From Myxocyprinus asiaticus (lineage: Eukaryota; Chordata; Actinopteri; Cypriniformes; Catostomidae), in assembly GCF_019703515.2 (NCBI RefSeq), contig NC_059347.1, positions 22,070,501 through 22,134,500 on the forward strand: DNA of 64,000 bases, in the 5' to 3' direction. A model generated the notes under the pieces. It ran no database searches and was not told the DNA's origin. It was given only the letters and a program-made list of their open reading frames with translations. Each line of letters starts with the position of its first letter. Position 1 is the first letter of the stretch. Shown in pieces: positions 23,261 to 35,358 of this stretch. Made by a program: the position numbers and the translations under genes.

Positions 23261-24488
23261 TAATGTGGTTTATGTTTTGGACAATTGTAGTTGTTCTACA
23301 ATTGATAATTGTTTCTAAAGAATTATGCACTTGTAGGATTTCCTGCAAATGCTTTGTTGTAAATCCCTAGGAAACCATTGTTCACACAATTGTCATTAAT
23401 AGATGCGTTTGACACAAACCAGATGAAAAAAAAACAGTGTCAGAACAGGAGCCCCTGGAGCATATTACTCATTTAATACTGATTTAGCCTGAGGGAGAAA
23501 GGGATTTTAAGTGTCTAGTTATAAACTCCTTTTCTTCTGTTGATGATAATTATCCACGTCTCTTGAGACCCTTCCAAGATGTTGGTGGCAGGATGTGTGT
23601 TCTAATCACCAGACATGAGACACACTGTCCAGTTGGTCTTTAGGTGAATAAAGCCCACTGCCTTTACAGACTCTTCTGCATGTTTGAAGATGGCCTATTG
23701 TGGCCCATTTGTAAGGGATAACTGGTCAGCCATTGTAGCCAAATATGTTAGGCAAATTGAGGCAGATGGCTCCAATTCAGACACGTGGCTTTCCCAGGGC
23801 AGCAAGGATGGCCTAGACAGTGGAGAGGGGTGGTGTGGGTCAGGGCCCTGTTTGGCACTTGTTAGTGCCTTCAATAGACCCATGTGGCTATATTCACCCC
23901 CCATGTGGTGTTGCTGAGAAACACCATGCTGAAGACTCCAGCCCTGCCCGGTGAAGGACAGCATGGGGCGGATATACCAGCACTCCATCTTCCTCACAGT
24001 CTTAGGGCTAGCCACGCTCTACCCCTTTGGGATTCGGATGAATAGGCCCAATTGACAAGGGGGTGGTGGCCCATGCTAAATAGCTTTTCAGTCAGCTGTT
24101 ATAATAGACTGGCAGGTTTTTTCACACTCTCTATAATAGCCTGTAATTATGGAATTGGCAATGTTTTGGAATCCTTTCTTAATATGTGTGTTTTGTCTGT
24201 TTATTTTTTTTATTTTTTTATTTCTTTATTTTTGTGGATTTGGTGAACACTGTGATTAGACTTAATCCAATAAATTTCAATAATCCAATAATTTGTTAAT
24301 TATTCTGGTACTAATCAAGCTGTCTTTCTAATTAAAGAAAGGTATTTCATTTGTTTATATAATGACTTTCAAGTACATTTATTGATATGTCAAGTTAATT
24401 TCCAGTCTCTCTCTAGAACAGGAATGTACATTACATGACTGTTGCATGTTTATTTTTGATTTATGATGTAATGTGTTCATTATAGAAT
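23261..24488. other. Non-coding DNA with an unexplained GC-rich patch at 23684-24060
   Basis: The patch is GC-richer than its surroundings and has open frames on both strands (77 codons plus, 23684-23917; 106 codons minus, 24015-23695). I recognise no domain. It could be a fragment of a retroelement or of an old processed gene copy. The rest of the interval shows nothing beyond T-rich tracts. Confidence 0.3.
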
Positions 24489-24705
24489 ACACTGAAAAAA
24501 GAGGTAACCTGTGATTGTTAGCTCAAGGATCTATCACTGCTTGATTTAACCCATAAAAATAACTTTTGTTGGTGAAACCTAAATTGTCTGGTTGATTTAG
24601 TGAGATTAAATGAAATTTTCTACTTGAATCAAACCAGTAAATTTAGATGTTACCACATGAAGCACTTTTTAAGTAACCTGACTAAACATTCTTTACAGTG
24701 TAGCA
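24489..24705. mobile_element. Short MITE with acactg ends
   Basis: Left acactgaaaaaagaggtaac, right ttctttacagtgtagc, with inner inverted blocks around ttggtgaaac. A related stretch at about 26050-26125 shares the ttgaat and atgaagcaca portion. No coding sequence. Confidence 0.4.
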
Positions 24706-25100
24706 GATTTTTTTATTTAATAATTATTATTTCTTTTTTTTACATTGCAGATTTTGTTTTATGTTTGACCAAAACAGAAAATTGTATCTTTGTTTTGAGT
24801 AAAATATCTTCAAGTGCACCTTCAACTCAAGAGTGTAAAATAAAAAAAATAAGTAAACATGTAGTATGATTATACAAAGTAAATATTAATATACAGAAAA
24901 AAAAATAAAAAATAAAAAAATACAAAGATATATAGCTTCTGTTCAAAAACTCAAGGATAATTTCTGCCAAGATATGAACTCAAATCCTTCATGGTTTAAG
25001 CTCCTTTTTGAACCATCTTTGGTATATGAAATCTATTATGTTTGGATTCAGTCTGCATTACTGACATACACTGTAAATAATGGTATCCTGCAACTGGTAT

Positions 25101-25962
25101 CTTAAAGTTGTACTCACTAGTTTTTAGCTGGCTTTTACTTAGCTGGTTTTGGAATTTATAATGACACCTACTGTCATGAACGCACAAAGTTTGTTTATTA
25201 ACTGCTGCCACTTCACACGAGACGTTTGTTTATGTACTGTTTTGTTACTTTTAGTCTGTTTTTCTCCATCTCATACTACACGTATTCAATGGACATTCTC
25301 GTGCATTGTTGCACACTGGAGTGTGACCGAACTACTGCAACTCAAAAGCTCTCTCTTGGCTGAGACAGTCGTGTATTCATGCATGGCGGTTGATGTCACG
25401 CTGTTCATCTGTGTTCTGTGCCATGCAGGTCGTAGTGGTTTATTTCACCACTCCAGCAGGGACTTTTTTTTTAATCAGGGACCTTTTTTATCTTTCCACT
25501 TGCATTCATACAGTCTGGTGGTTCACACTACTGCTGATCCATACCATCCCTCTGGACTATACTGTTGACTTGGGCTCCGTTGTTGTCTGTTGTATGTATA
25601 TTGTGATGTTGTTATATTGTTTGGTTTGCTTTTTTTTTTTTTTTTTACATGTTCTTTTATGTTTGAGCATTGGCTGAAAGCACTATATAAAGTAAACATG
25701 TTATTATTATTGTCATTATTAGTGGTAGTAACTCAGTTAATTGCATGACATAGTGTTATGTGCTGTCAACATGGAAGCGCCCATGAGGGGGCGACCCGCT
25801 TAAAGTAAAATTAAACGGCTTTTATTGGGTTACTGATATGACTGGAGTCTACATCTAATGTGAGTGTACATCAATTTAAACATATTTCTAAGTGTTATTC
25901 ATGTCTTAATGTGTAATACTTTTTGTTTAATTATCACAAACTTACTGAGTGCACCTTTAAGG
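25101..25962. mobile_element. TTAA-type inverted-repeat element
   Basis: Left cttaaagttgtactcactag, right cttactgagtgcacctttaa. The ends are inverted and begin with TTAA. The interior contains a long plus-strand open frame (25149-25568, 139 codons) with only low-complexity hydrophobic residues and no transposase motif, which I treat as chance. A T-run sits at 25631-25646. Confidence 0.55.
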
Positions 25963-27306
25963 AGTACTTTCTACCTGATCTAAAACTTAAAATTAGTTTT
26001 GTTTTAACCTAATGTAGAATGTAGAATAGATGATTCAGACATGTATAATATTATAATATTTTTGACTTGAATAAAATCAGTTAATTTAAATGTTTCCAGA
26101 TGAAGCACATATTTTCCACTGTATTCTTTTAAGGGCTTTAGAGTTGTGAGGGGCTGCTATTAGCCTAAGATGTCAGCACATTTCATAAAAAAAAAAAAAA
26201 AAAAAAAAAAAAACTTTTTAGCAAAACACTCTGGAATTATTCTATAACACTAAGGTTCTGTGGCTTTTATTATTTATCTTATAATCAGCGAATATGCTGT
26301 GTATAACTGATAAAAATAGATGTGTAGTAGATTCTCCACCGTGCTCCCTGGCATCTCAATTACAAGTTGCGCTCCTGGTGTCTTCTGTACATGGATGCTT
26401 TTACTTGACAAACAAAAGTGCTTGAGAGATCTCCATTTTAATGCACTGCTTATTCAAACGTGCTGGAGGTCAAGAGTGAAGATGTTACCAGTCGGCCATT
26501 TATCACGGCCATGACACCCTCTCTCCTCCACTCCCTCACCTCCAGGCTATACTTTATAGAACAAACACGTCACCACGGGCCGTGCAGTCATCCATTTTCC
26601 TGTGCTATGCATTACAGCTTCATGAATATCTCCATACACTACCTACAGCCCAGCTTGCAATATATTCTTCCCTCTGCTACATGACATTGACAATATGATC
26701 TAAACTGTAAAAGGTGAAAATGTCCAGTTGTTTGCACTTTGTGCAAATAGCGATACATGTTATTTGCGCTCTGGTGCAAATCGTGGCAGATACTATTTTC
26801 ACTCCTAATTAAAAACTAACATTCAGTATAGGAGCATCACTGCAGTGTGTTTATTATTATCTACCCCTAAACCTAACCGTAACCTTCCCTTACAAAAATT
26901 AAACATGAATTTACTACAGTAACCACAGTATCACCATGGTATTTTGAAGTAAAGTACTAGGCTTTTTTGGAAGCTTATTCTGTACAATAACACGATTGCC
27001 TCACCTGTTTAACATCTCCTGTTTCACATCACCTTATTTCAACTAGTCAGATTGTTATTAGTCCTAAATTGCCCCTGTCTCAAGTTTTTTGGAGCGTGTT
27101 AATTTGACGTGTATTAAAAAAACAAAAAACAACAACAACTAAATTTGCAAGGTAAAACATCAAATAATGTGTTGTTGTGCTTTCAGCACAGGGTGAATAT
27201 AATGTACAAATTATATTTTAGTTTTTGTTAGCATTTTCCCTACTGTCCCAACTTTTTTGGAAGTGGGGTTGTAATATGACTTGTATATTGACTATATTGT
27301 AAACTG
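25963..27306. other. Non-coding DNA, with poly-A tract and a small repeat
   Basis: A poly-A run lies at about 26188-26213. The segment 26725-26790 shares gtgcaaatagc and ggtgcaaat motifs with 48030-48075, so both are copies of one small repeat. A taccccta-aacctaacc stretch at 26860-26885 is a common fish repeat component. 26330-26690 is repeat-free without a recognisable gene. Confidence 0.4.
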
Positions 27307-27341
27307 TTACAGGAATAGTTCAAATAAACATTACATATTTG

Positions 27342-27909
27342 GGGCCTATTTACACTTGGCCACTTCATGCATTTTCACTGATCGGATTGCTATTCGATTG
27401 AATAAGCATATTCCATTTACACTTGGCCATATCAATGTATTTCCGCCAAACGAATATGAATCCGATCTTCAACTCCCGCACTATATGCAAAAAATACGGA
27501 GTTCACTTCCGGGATTATGCTTATGTCGGGCAGAACATTTAAAAGATGTGATATATTATTTGATTCCAACTGACTTTGAACAGTGTGCGTGTGTTTCTGT
27601 TTGTGTGCGTGTGTGTTTCCCCTCCCCCATGTAAATACAATACGGTAGCAGCTGTTATATTTAATGTTTTCCCTATGCTGACGTAGCACTGTTTGGGCAG
27701 AGTATAGTTTACATATGTGTCTTGAACAGCCAGATTTACACTTGACCAGTTTCGTCTGGAATGCGTCTCAAACCACCTCCTGAAGTGGTTTGGGTGATCA
27801 GATTGCAATTCGTCTCAAATCTGTTTCGGAGGGCATTTACACCTGGTCTTTTCATAATCAGATATACGATGAGTGAAAACGTATGAAGTGGCCAAGTGTA
27901 AATAGGCCC
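27342..27909. mobile_element. MITE with gggcctatttacacttgg ends
   Basis: The left end gggcctatttacacttggcc is the perfect inverse of the right end ggccaagtgtaaataggccc. Sub-terminal acacttggccatat and gatcggattgc motifs recur inside. About 568 bp, no transposase. I could not define a target duplication. Confidence 0.75.
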
Positions 27910-27919
27910 TATCATTTAC

Positions 27920-29208
27920 CAGTGTTGGGTGTAATGCATTACTAAGTAATTCATTACTGTAATTAAATTACTTTTGCATTGAAAAAAAAGTAAAGTAAGG
28001 GATTACTCTTAATTTTTCAGTAATTTAATTACAGTTACTTCTGATGTAATTGCGTTAAATACTGTATAGACTATAGAGTAATTCTATATAAAACAATAGT
28101 GAATTTAAAATCAAAATTTAACGTTTAATGTTAAAATATATGTTTTCTAATTTAATGCTGCACCCTTAAATTCTTTGGCCAGTTCATGAATATTTATTTG
28201 ATATTTTATGATTTATTTGAAAGAATTAACAGAACAGTTTCATGTCTATCCTTGTATTTTTCATCTGGTCGAAGTTGATAAGGGTTTTAGAAAGTAATTA
28301 GTAATAAGTAATGCAATTACTTTTCAGATAGAGTAATTAGTACACAGGGTTGTGAGGGTTACTTTTGAAATGTATTCCACTACAGATTACAGAATACATG
28401 CTGTAAAATGTCATTTGTAATGTATTCCGTTAGATTACTCAAGGTCAGTAACGTATTCTAAATACTTTGGATTACTTCTTCAGCACTGATAGATTTTTTC
28501 ACTTGTTTTGACTATAAAAACTCTGCCAGTGCAGTAAGACAAAATACACATGTTAAAAATACATTCTCTGAAAAACCTAAATATCTTATGCAGTGTTGTT
28601 TCTACAACAAGATAAGTCAAATTGATCTTGTTTTAAGGATTATTAGATATTTTTACAGGAAAACAATACAAAAATGATCAAGAATAAGATTTTTGCCCTA
28701 ATATTAAAGGTCTTACTAGAGAAAAAGAAATTATGATCCAAATTGAATTTTCTTGATAAAAAAATATGATCGTGCCTGGTAACGTGCATGTAAAATGGCT
28801 AGAAATAGCATTTTATCTTAGCGTAAAGCTGACAATTTACACAAGGTTTATTTCTATTTCTTGTGCTCCAAACTTACTTCAAACTTACTTCTCTGTCTAC
28901 TCGTATGAATGTAACACATCATAAGAAAGTGTTTCACCGCTGTTCAAATTCACTTTGGATTGCATCATTTATTTGTATGTTTTGCATCTGAAAGGACTAA
29001 ATATTAAATGAAACAAATGACAATAAAAATCTCTTTTTGAATGTAACTGTATTCTAATTACACATGTTTTAAATCATAACTGTAGTGGAATACAGTTACT
29101 TATATTTTGTATTTTAAATATGTAATCCCATAAAATGTATTCCATTTCTCCCCATCCCTGTTAGTACAGTAATCTAATTACTTTTTTAGAGTCACTTACC
29201 CAACACTG
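27920..29208. mobile_element. hAT-like non-autonomous element with 8-bp target duplication
   Basis: Ends cagtgttgggt and acccaacactg are inverse. The flanks are identical 8-mers: tcatttac at 27912-27919 and again at 29209-29216. An 8-bp duplication is the hallmark of hAT superfamily insertion. The duplicated bases are part of the TTAA MITE consensus, so the order of insertion is clear. The interior holds another element (28344 to about 29155) with gggttgtgag/atccctgt-type ends and many gattac/gtaat repeats. No transposase. Confidence 0.75.
28344..29155. mobile_element. Element nested inside the hAT-like copy
   Basis: Left arm gtgagggttacttttgaaat, then gtattccactacagattaca; right arm gtagtggaatacagttactt and tgtattccatttctccccat. 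The arms are inverted. The central part (28560-28830) includes a tgttgtttctacaacaagat hairpin common in fish repeats. Boundaries are approximate. Confidence 0.5.
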
Positions 29209-30330
29209 TCATTTACTCACCCACATGTCATTCTAAGCCTGTCTGAGGTTCTTTCTTACATGGAACATGCTCAGCTTTCCATGTGAACACAATGAATTGG
29301 AAGTTTAAAGCTTCAAAAAGGATGCAGTAGCACAATAAAAGTATGACTGGTCGATACGATTTTAGTCTTTTAAAACCATATTGTTGATCTGGTTCACAAA
29401 ACCATTATGAACCGAATAATTCTTCACGAACTGGATTTATGTGGTTCTCAAGACTCATTGACTCAATAATCTGATTGCAGTGGTTCTTGAGTTAACAGCT
29501 CACAAGAGGGAAAATTTTGGTCTGTTCCTTGTTGACCATTTCAAGTACTATTTGTCAGTTTAAGGAAGTGATGTCTTTGTCACTTGAACATTTCCTACTA
29601 TGTCATACTCAATCAAAACAACAGCGGGAGGTGCTTTATTCATAGTGACTTCATGATTAACGTTACTAATGTTAACATGATTGTCATAAAACGTCATTAT
29701 TAAAATGTGGACCATGTTTTTCGGTGGCTGGATGCTCCCTGGATGCCTGGAACTAATGGAAATTTAAGTGTTTAGATCTCTGCAAAAAGCAAGAAAAGTA
29801 TTTTTATAATTAAAATAATAAATCCTTATCTTGTCCGCAGGTCACGCAGACAGCTTCATTAAACGGCTTCTTTGATTATAATAGGAGTGATCCAATAGTC
29901 CTAACCTTTCCACTGAGGAAATAATTGTGAGCATTTAAACTATAAAACAATTTCATCTCCTCTCTCGCGTAGACATGCTCAATATCAACGGCATGTCTGG
30001 ATAACTTCAGGTAAACATTTGATGATCTTTGTGAAGCCTTGTTTAAAGGATCTGGTTATGATACCAGAAATGCTTCAGATTCCTTGTATATTGTTTACAT
30101 CATTGAAATGGTCGATACAAAGCTATCATATGGCTTTAGAAGACTTGGAATTTGTCACAAGTCATAATATGGACAACTTGTATGATACTTTTACTTATTT
30201 TTGTGTCCTTTTTGAAGCTTTAAAGCTCCAGACCCATTGTAATTCATTGTTATTGCATGGAAAAGAGCAACTAGTAGCCTACTCTTCAAAATATTTCCTT
30301 TGTTTTCCACAGAAAAAAGAATGAAACACT

Positions 30331-31437
30331 TTTTTAGGTTACCTTACAAAATATGTTTTACTGTATTGTAGGCTATAATAAAATTATCATAAACTATTTT
30401 CTTCCTTTTACCTAATGTAAGCTAGTTATATTACAACAAGCCTGAGAGGTGCTTCTACTGAATTTGTAACTCTTCAGTATTCATATCGAGACAATATGCT
30501 TCAAACCCAATTGCATTAGTTCTTTGTGTCAAGGGGCTGCAATCTGCTATAGGCACCATTGCGCGCCTTGATTATTAACAGACAGCATGCCACTGCTCCA
30601 ACCATTCCACCCCTCCCTCCTCTTCATCTGGTGCCCATGTGACCCCTCCTGGCAAATGATTGGCTAATTACGATTCTGGACAGAATTTGAGGGTGGCTAG
30701 CACTGCATCTGGCCTCTGAGGTGCCTGTGCCTGCAGCTGGTGTGGCTGCTCCACAGCAGGGCTGTCTGTGGCCACTCATAAATAAAAAGCTCTTATAAAC
30801 TGGTTATGAACACCTGTTAGATCATCTGTCAGCCTAGCCCAGTTCTCATCCATCACCTACAGCTCGGGGAAGTCTTTCCACCCCATCAATCCCCTCCGTA
30901 CTTACCACAGCTCTAACACTGCCCTCATACCATCCAGAGTGTAATAGCTCTGCACTACTGGACACTTTTAAATACAGATGAAGAATCCCTTTCTGTCAAC
31001 TTTGGGTATTTAAAAGTGAGGGGCTGCTGAGTGGTGTAAAAGTTTACATTTGTGATAATAAATCAGGAGTCAGGGGTGGGCTTGTCATTTGGACTAATGG
31101 CTGAATCCTTCACAGCAGGCAACAGCGAACGTGCTGAGATAAAATGCATTCGGGGTTGTTCAGTCATTACACCTTTATTACCCCCTGCCATAACCAAGGA
31201 GAGTGGGGAGAATCGAAAAATGAATGAGTTATATCTTCTTTGGGTGGTACTTTGAGTGGCTTAATCTCTGCTATTGTGACATGTCACACAGTGGTGTTGA
31301 TAGTGTAAATCTGTAAACCACATGATCTCAAATGAAAGAAAGCTAAATCACGGCCGAAGGGTTCATGGAAAAAAGTAAACATTTTACAAAAGCAAAAAAT
31401 AGGCTGTGTCTGAAAACTGAACAATGCTACCTTTTAA
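30331..31437. other. Non-coding DNA, candidate conserved block at 30540-30870
   Basis: 30540-30870 is GC-richer, repeat-free and includes a gctaattacgattctg homeodomain-like site and a catgccactgctccaacca stretch. It may be a conserved regulatory element. No open frame with known motifs. Confidence 0.3.
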
Positions 31438-31510
31438 AGATTCTGGGTTCAATATGAGTTAAGCTCAATCAATATAATTTTGTGGCATAATGTTTCAACA
31501 ATAAATAATT
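31438..31510. repeat. Partial copy of the 13683-15150 element arm
   Basis: Shares gggttcaatatgagttaagc and ttgtggcataatg with 13683-13740. Only the outer arm is present. Confidence 0.5.
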
Positions 31511-31552
31511 TCTACTCGTCCCTTGTTTCCTTTACAAATAAATAAATAAATA

Positions 31553-32145
31553 AGGTGCGTCCCAAACCGGACACTTCTGCACTATTCTACGCCATTTTGT
31601 AGTGTAAGTAGTGCGAGTAGTATGTTTACACTGAAAATGTAGCAAAAAGAAGAGTATTTTAAGTACCCGGATGGTGCACTTTTTCAACCGTCAAAACAGA
31701 GTGTAAAATGTTGGACACTTCATGCACTCAGTGCACGTGCTTCCCGTACATAGCGGAAGCGGCAGAGTTACCTAGCTGTTCTGCTGGTCTGACTAAACAG
31801 TTGTAAATAATGAAGAATGTAGCACTAGTAAAACTTCAGTGGATACAGCACCTTACAAATGTGAGTTGAATGCTTTACCATCACCCCAAGCTGTGTGAAT
31901 TTGTATGTTGTTTAACGTTGTTAAGTATTGAACTGAGGTTGGCAAACGTGCTAAAGTTAGCAGCAACACATTACGTGCGCTTGAAACGTCACTTCAGTCA
32001 GCTGTTAAAGGGTGAATGCTTCTGTGTTTTAAAAAAACGTTAAGTGTTCCATTTGGGATGATACTACTTGTATACACTTCATGGCTGAGTGCATATTGTA
32101 TTTTGTAAGTGCATAGGGTATAGTGTGTCGTTTGGGATGAAGCGA
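31553..32145. mobile_element. MITE with gcgtcccaaac ends
   Basis: Left end gtgcgtcccaaaccggacac with cactattctacgcc; right end gggtatagtgtgtcgtttgg then gatgaag. The ends and several inner blocks (gtgcactttttcaac, gagtgcatattgt) are inverse. No coding sequence. An (AAAT)n run precedes it at 31538-31552. Confidence 0.55.
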
Positions 32146-32889
32146 TAAATTTAAAACCTACAATAGAAATAAACAGCTGCCAGTGTTCGGCAGGTTTAAT
32201 GGCAGATCTACCGGGGTGGCAATGGGTGGCAAATGCCACCCTAAAAAAAAGCATTGCCACCCCATCTGCCGCCCCAACATAAGTATCCAAATGTATTAAA
32301 TATAAATGTAAGTATATTAAAGTTGATGTTGACATTGTGTATGGGTTTATTCATGTCAAACTGCCTAAATTCTCACCGAACGCACAAACGACTACAGACA
32401 CATAGCGTGATTTATTACGGTAGCAACCAATCCCATGACTGTTCACAACATCGACCAATTGCCTACCTACTGTTGCAGCACACGTACAGTGTTTGAACTC
32501 TCGTCAGGTTGATGAGCTTATTTCATCAACAACAATGACCACATGGACAAATACATGGAAAAAAAAAGGTGGTAAAAGGTAAAAGACTTATTTCTCAGTT
32601 GTTTCCAACTATTCACTGAATGATTATTTGATACATCGCTGTCATTTATGGGTTGAGACGGATGAGAAGTGTCCTCACCACTTTTTGAAATAGCTTTTGT
32701 CAGGTATGTGTATAATCCAGATGAAAAATCTCCAGTTCTTAACTATGAGTTTCTGTTTCATCTGTGTGTTTTGACTGGTGATCCAGAGCTGGAGTTCGTT
32801 ATTTTGAATGTTATATTAAGTGTTAGCTGCGGCTGTTATCAGTGTTGTTTAGTGTCTGCAGTTTTTCCGCAGCTCGTGCTCTTTTCCGT
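32146..32889. other. Non-coding DNA with a gccaccc-rich inverted motif
   Basis: At 32210-32275, gggtggcaatgggtggcaaa is followed by tgccaccctaaaaaaaagca and tgccaccccatctgccgccc, a potential hairpin. This may be an end of a DNA transposon. The frames at 32254-32496 and 32669-32923 have no recognised domain. Confidence 0.35.
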
Positions 32890-33020
32890 ATCCCCCAAAA
32901 ATCTTCTAAAAATCTTCATTTGAGTTCAGCAGATAAAAGAAAGTCATACACATTTGGGATGGCATAAGGGTCAGTAAATGATGAGAGAATTTTCATTTTT
33001 GGGTGGACTATTCTTTTAAG
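32890..33020. repeat. Right half of a TTAA-type MITE
   Basis: Reads caaaaatcttctaaaaatct, then agaaagtcatacacatttgg, and ends gggtggactattcttttaag. Only the right arm is present. Confidence 0.6.
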
Positions 33021-34115
33021 ACTTGAGACTCGAGACTTGAGACTTGACTTGGACTCATGACAAAAGACTTTAAAGTCTGCTTGACTTGAACTTTCTCAGA
33101 GACTTGCGAACATGTCTGTGGGGCAGTGCAGGCAGCAAGACAACTGCCTTTGGTTTTGAATTTGGACACAGCCAAAGTCTTGTCATTTCTTGAATAGCAA
33201 GGTGCATGAAAGCTTTATGAGTATGAGCATAAAAATGGCAGGCTAGTTAAAAGATTCTTTCACTGGTTTATGGCAACTATTACAGCAGAGTTAGTCTCAG
33301 TTTTATGTGCATTATCTCAGGGCTTGGCTGAAACTATAACTTTAATGCATTCATAAAGATTAAATTGATAGCGATGAATCAGCTATGACCAGGCAGGCCC
33401 TTATGCCTTTCAGCCATCTTTATCGAAAAAGACGGACTGGAAGGTGAGAGAAAATGCTGGAGCTTTTTAGTGCTTTCTGAAATGTTTTATGATCTTAACT
33501 TAGTCATGCCCTTAAACTCTCTTGTGTTAAAGTTACTTGAGGTGACATTTGCAACTCTGTAGTGCTAGAAAATTTTTATGGGAGACCAGGGCTAGTTGTC
33601 ACAAGGGAAAGTTGTCACAAGGGTTATCTCAGAAACTGAGGATTTAAGAAAAACTACACAAATGTGTGTTTTCTCTAGCAGTGGTTTTGCATGTTGGTTT
33701 AAAACACCTAAAACACCTATTTCAATCATCTTTAATTAGAATATTTTTTTCTTGTGAATTCTCTTCTCCAAACTCAAATTCATATGTCATATTTTTGTAA
33801 AATATGTTGGATAAGCAAGTTTTAGGTTTTCATAAATCCACACTAGCATACATTCAGCAAAAGGTCAACTATATAATGAAGGTACTTTAGATTTTAACTG
33901 AAAGGTTAAAGTTCAACTTTGTTCTCGGGACAAAGGTATTTTTCATAAATTTCAAGTCAGGGCATTTTTATTAGAGCAAGTTGTTGTATGTTTTAGCTAA
34001 ATATTATACATTTGTAGGCCAAAACAATGGTTTGATATTTTTGTGCATTCCCTTCAACATTTTTGCTGTTTCATGAATTTTATTAATGTAGCCAGGTGGT
34101 AAATGTTTTTTCGTT

Positions 34116-34118
<3 letters not shown>
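33021..34118. other. Non-coding DNA with a gttgtcacaa repeat
   Basis: Contains ttgtcacaagggaaagttgt at 33597-33620 and a short agacttgagactcgagactt tandem at 33022-33050. A related tgttgtcacaaaaggtcaac occurs at 37510-37530. These may be opposite ends of an old element, but the link is weak. Confidence 0.3.

Positions 34119-34168
<50 letters not shown>
34119..34168. repeat. (TA)n microsatellite
   Basis: About 25 TA units. Other (TA)n runs are at 46302-46355 and 48696-48754. Confidence 0.95.
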
Positions 34169-34171
<3 letters not shown>

Positions 34172-34561
34172 TTTATCCTTGCATTTTCACATTTTATTTC
34201 ATTTCAACTGTGCGCTTTCCAGCTATTAAGACTATTAATAACTGTTATTACCTGAATTATCCTGAGGATGTCAGTAGCTGGCTTCGTTTGGCACGAGTGA
34301 AGGGACTGTGCGCATGCGCTCTTTCTCTCGTTCTTTTTTACTCAACACTCATGTGAATCTGAATCAGAATGAGCTTTATTGCCAAGTATGCCTACACATA
34401 CAAGGAATTTGTCTTGGTGACAGAAGTGTCCAGTGCACAAACAATACAGCAAAAAGACAGAGATAAAAAAATTAATAAAATAAAATAAAATAGAATACAA
34501 ATAAAAAGTGAATAGAAAATAAAGTATTTATAGAAATACACAATATGACAATATATATATA

Positions 34562-35060
34562 CAGTACTGTGCAAAAGTTTTAGGCACTTGTGAAAAATAA
34601 AAATAATGACATAAATAGTTTTCATTTATCACTTAATGTCATACAAAGTCCAGTAAATATAAAAAAAGTTAAATCAATATTTGGTGTGACCACCTTTGCC
34701 TTTAAAACAGCACCAATTCTCCTAGGTACACCTGGACACAGTTTTTCTTGGTTGTTGGCAGATAGGATGTTCCAAGAATTCACCACAGTTCTTTTATCTA
34801 TTTAGTTTGTCTCAATTGCTTCTGTCTCTTTATGTAATCTCAGACTGACACAGTGTTTAGTGGGGGGGCTTTGTGGGGGCCATGCCATCTGTTGCAGGGC
34901 TCCCTGTTCTTCTATTCTAATCATTTCTATTTGCAAAAGTAATATTTGGGAGTCTAACATATATTTCCTATTGACACACTGAAGCTGAAGATATAAATAA
35001 CCATCTTAAGACAAATGCTTTTGTGGAACATCTTATGTGCCTAAGATTTTGCACAGTACT
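34562..35060 (-). mobile_element. Deleted Tc1-like element nested in the LINE
   Basis: Left end cagtactgtgcaaaagtttt with aggcac; right end gtgcctaagattttgcacag then tact. These are inverse and both lie next to TA runs. The minus strand at 34800-34665 encodes a short transposase tail (gaattcttggaac, then aaaggcaaaggtggtcac and ccaaatattgattt), the typical C-terminus with a KVVTPNID motif. The rest of the transposase is deleted. Confidence 0.75.
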
Positions 35061-35358
35061 ATATATATGTACAATATACAAATAAAAATCTGTTATATAC
35101 AGAAGCAAGGGAATATAATGGCAGAAGAGGTATGGTATGTTGGATAAGTATAAATAGATTAAGCTGTGTATTGCACATAATTATTGCTCAATGGGGCAGT
35201 TTTAACAGTTTTAAAAACTGTTTCTGTGCCCGATGGTTCTGGTGCTCAGTGCTCTGTAGCACCTGCCAGAAGGCAACAGTTCAAAAAATGTAGTGGGCTG
35301 GGTGAGTGGGGTCCAGAGTGATTTTTCCAGCCCTTTTCCTCACACTGGAAGTATACAG

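Larger units (their letters stand above)
27307..30330. mobile_element. TTAA-type MITE split by several later insertions
   Basis: The left tip (27307-27335) reads ttacaggaatagttcaaata. The sequence resumes at 29209 with tcatttactcacccacatgt and goes on to a central arm at 29270-29360. The inverse arm is at 30105-30330 (gtgtcctttttgaagctttaa, ttgttttccacagaaaaaag). About 80% of the span is therefore later material. The right tip is truncated near 30330. Confidence 0.55.

Noticed and set aside
25149..25568. 139-codon plus-strand open frame
   Set aside because: It lies inside a TTAA-type inverted-repeat element, is rich in simple hydrophobic residues, and shows no domain.
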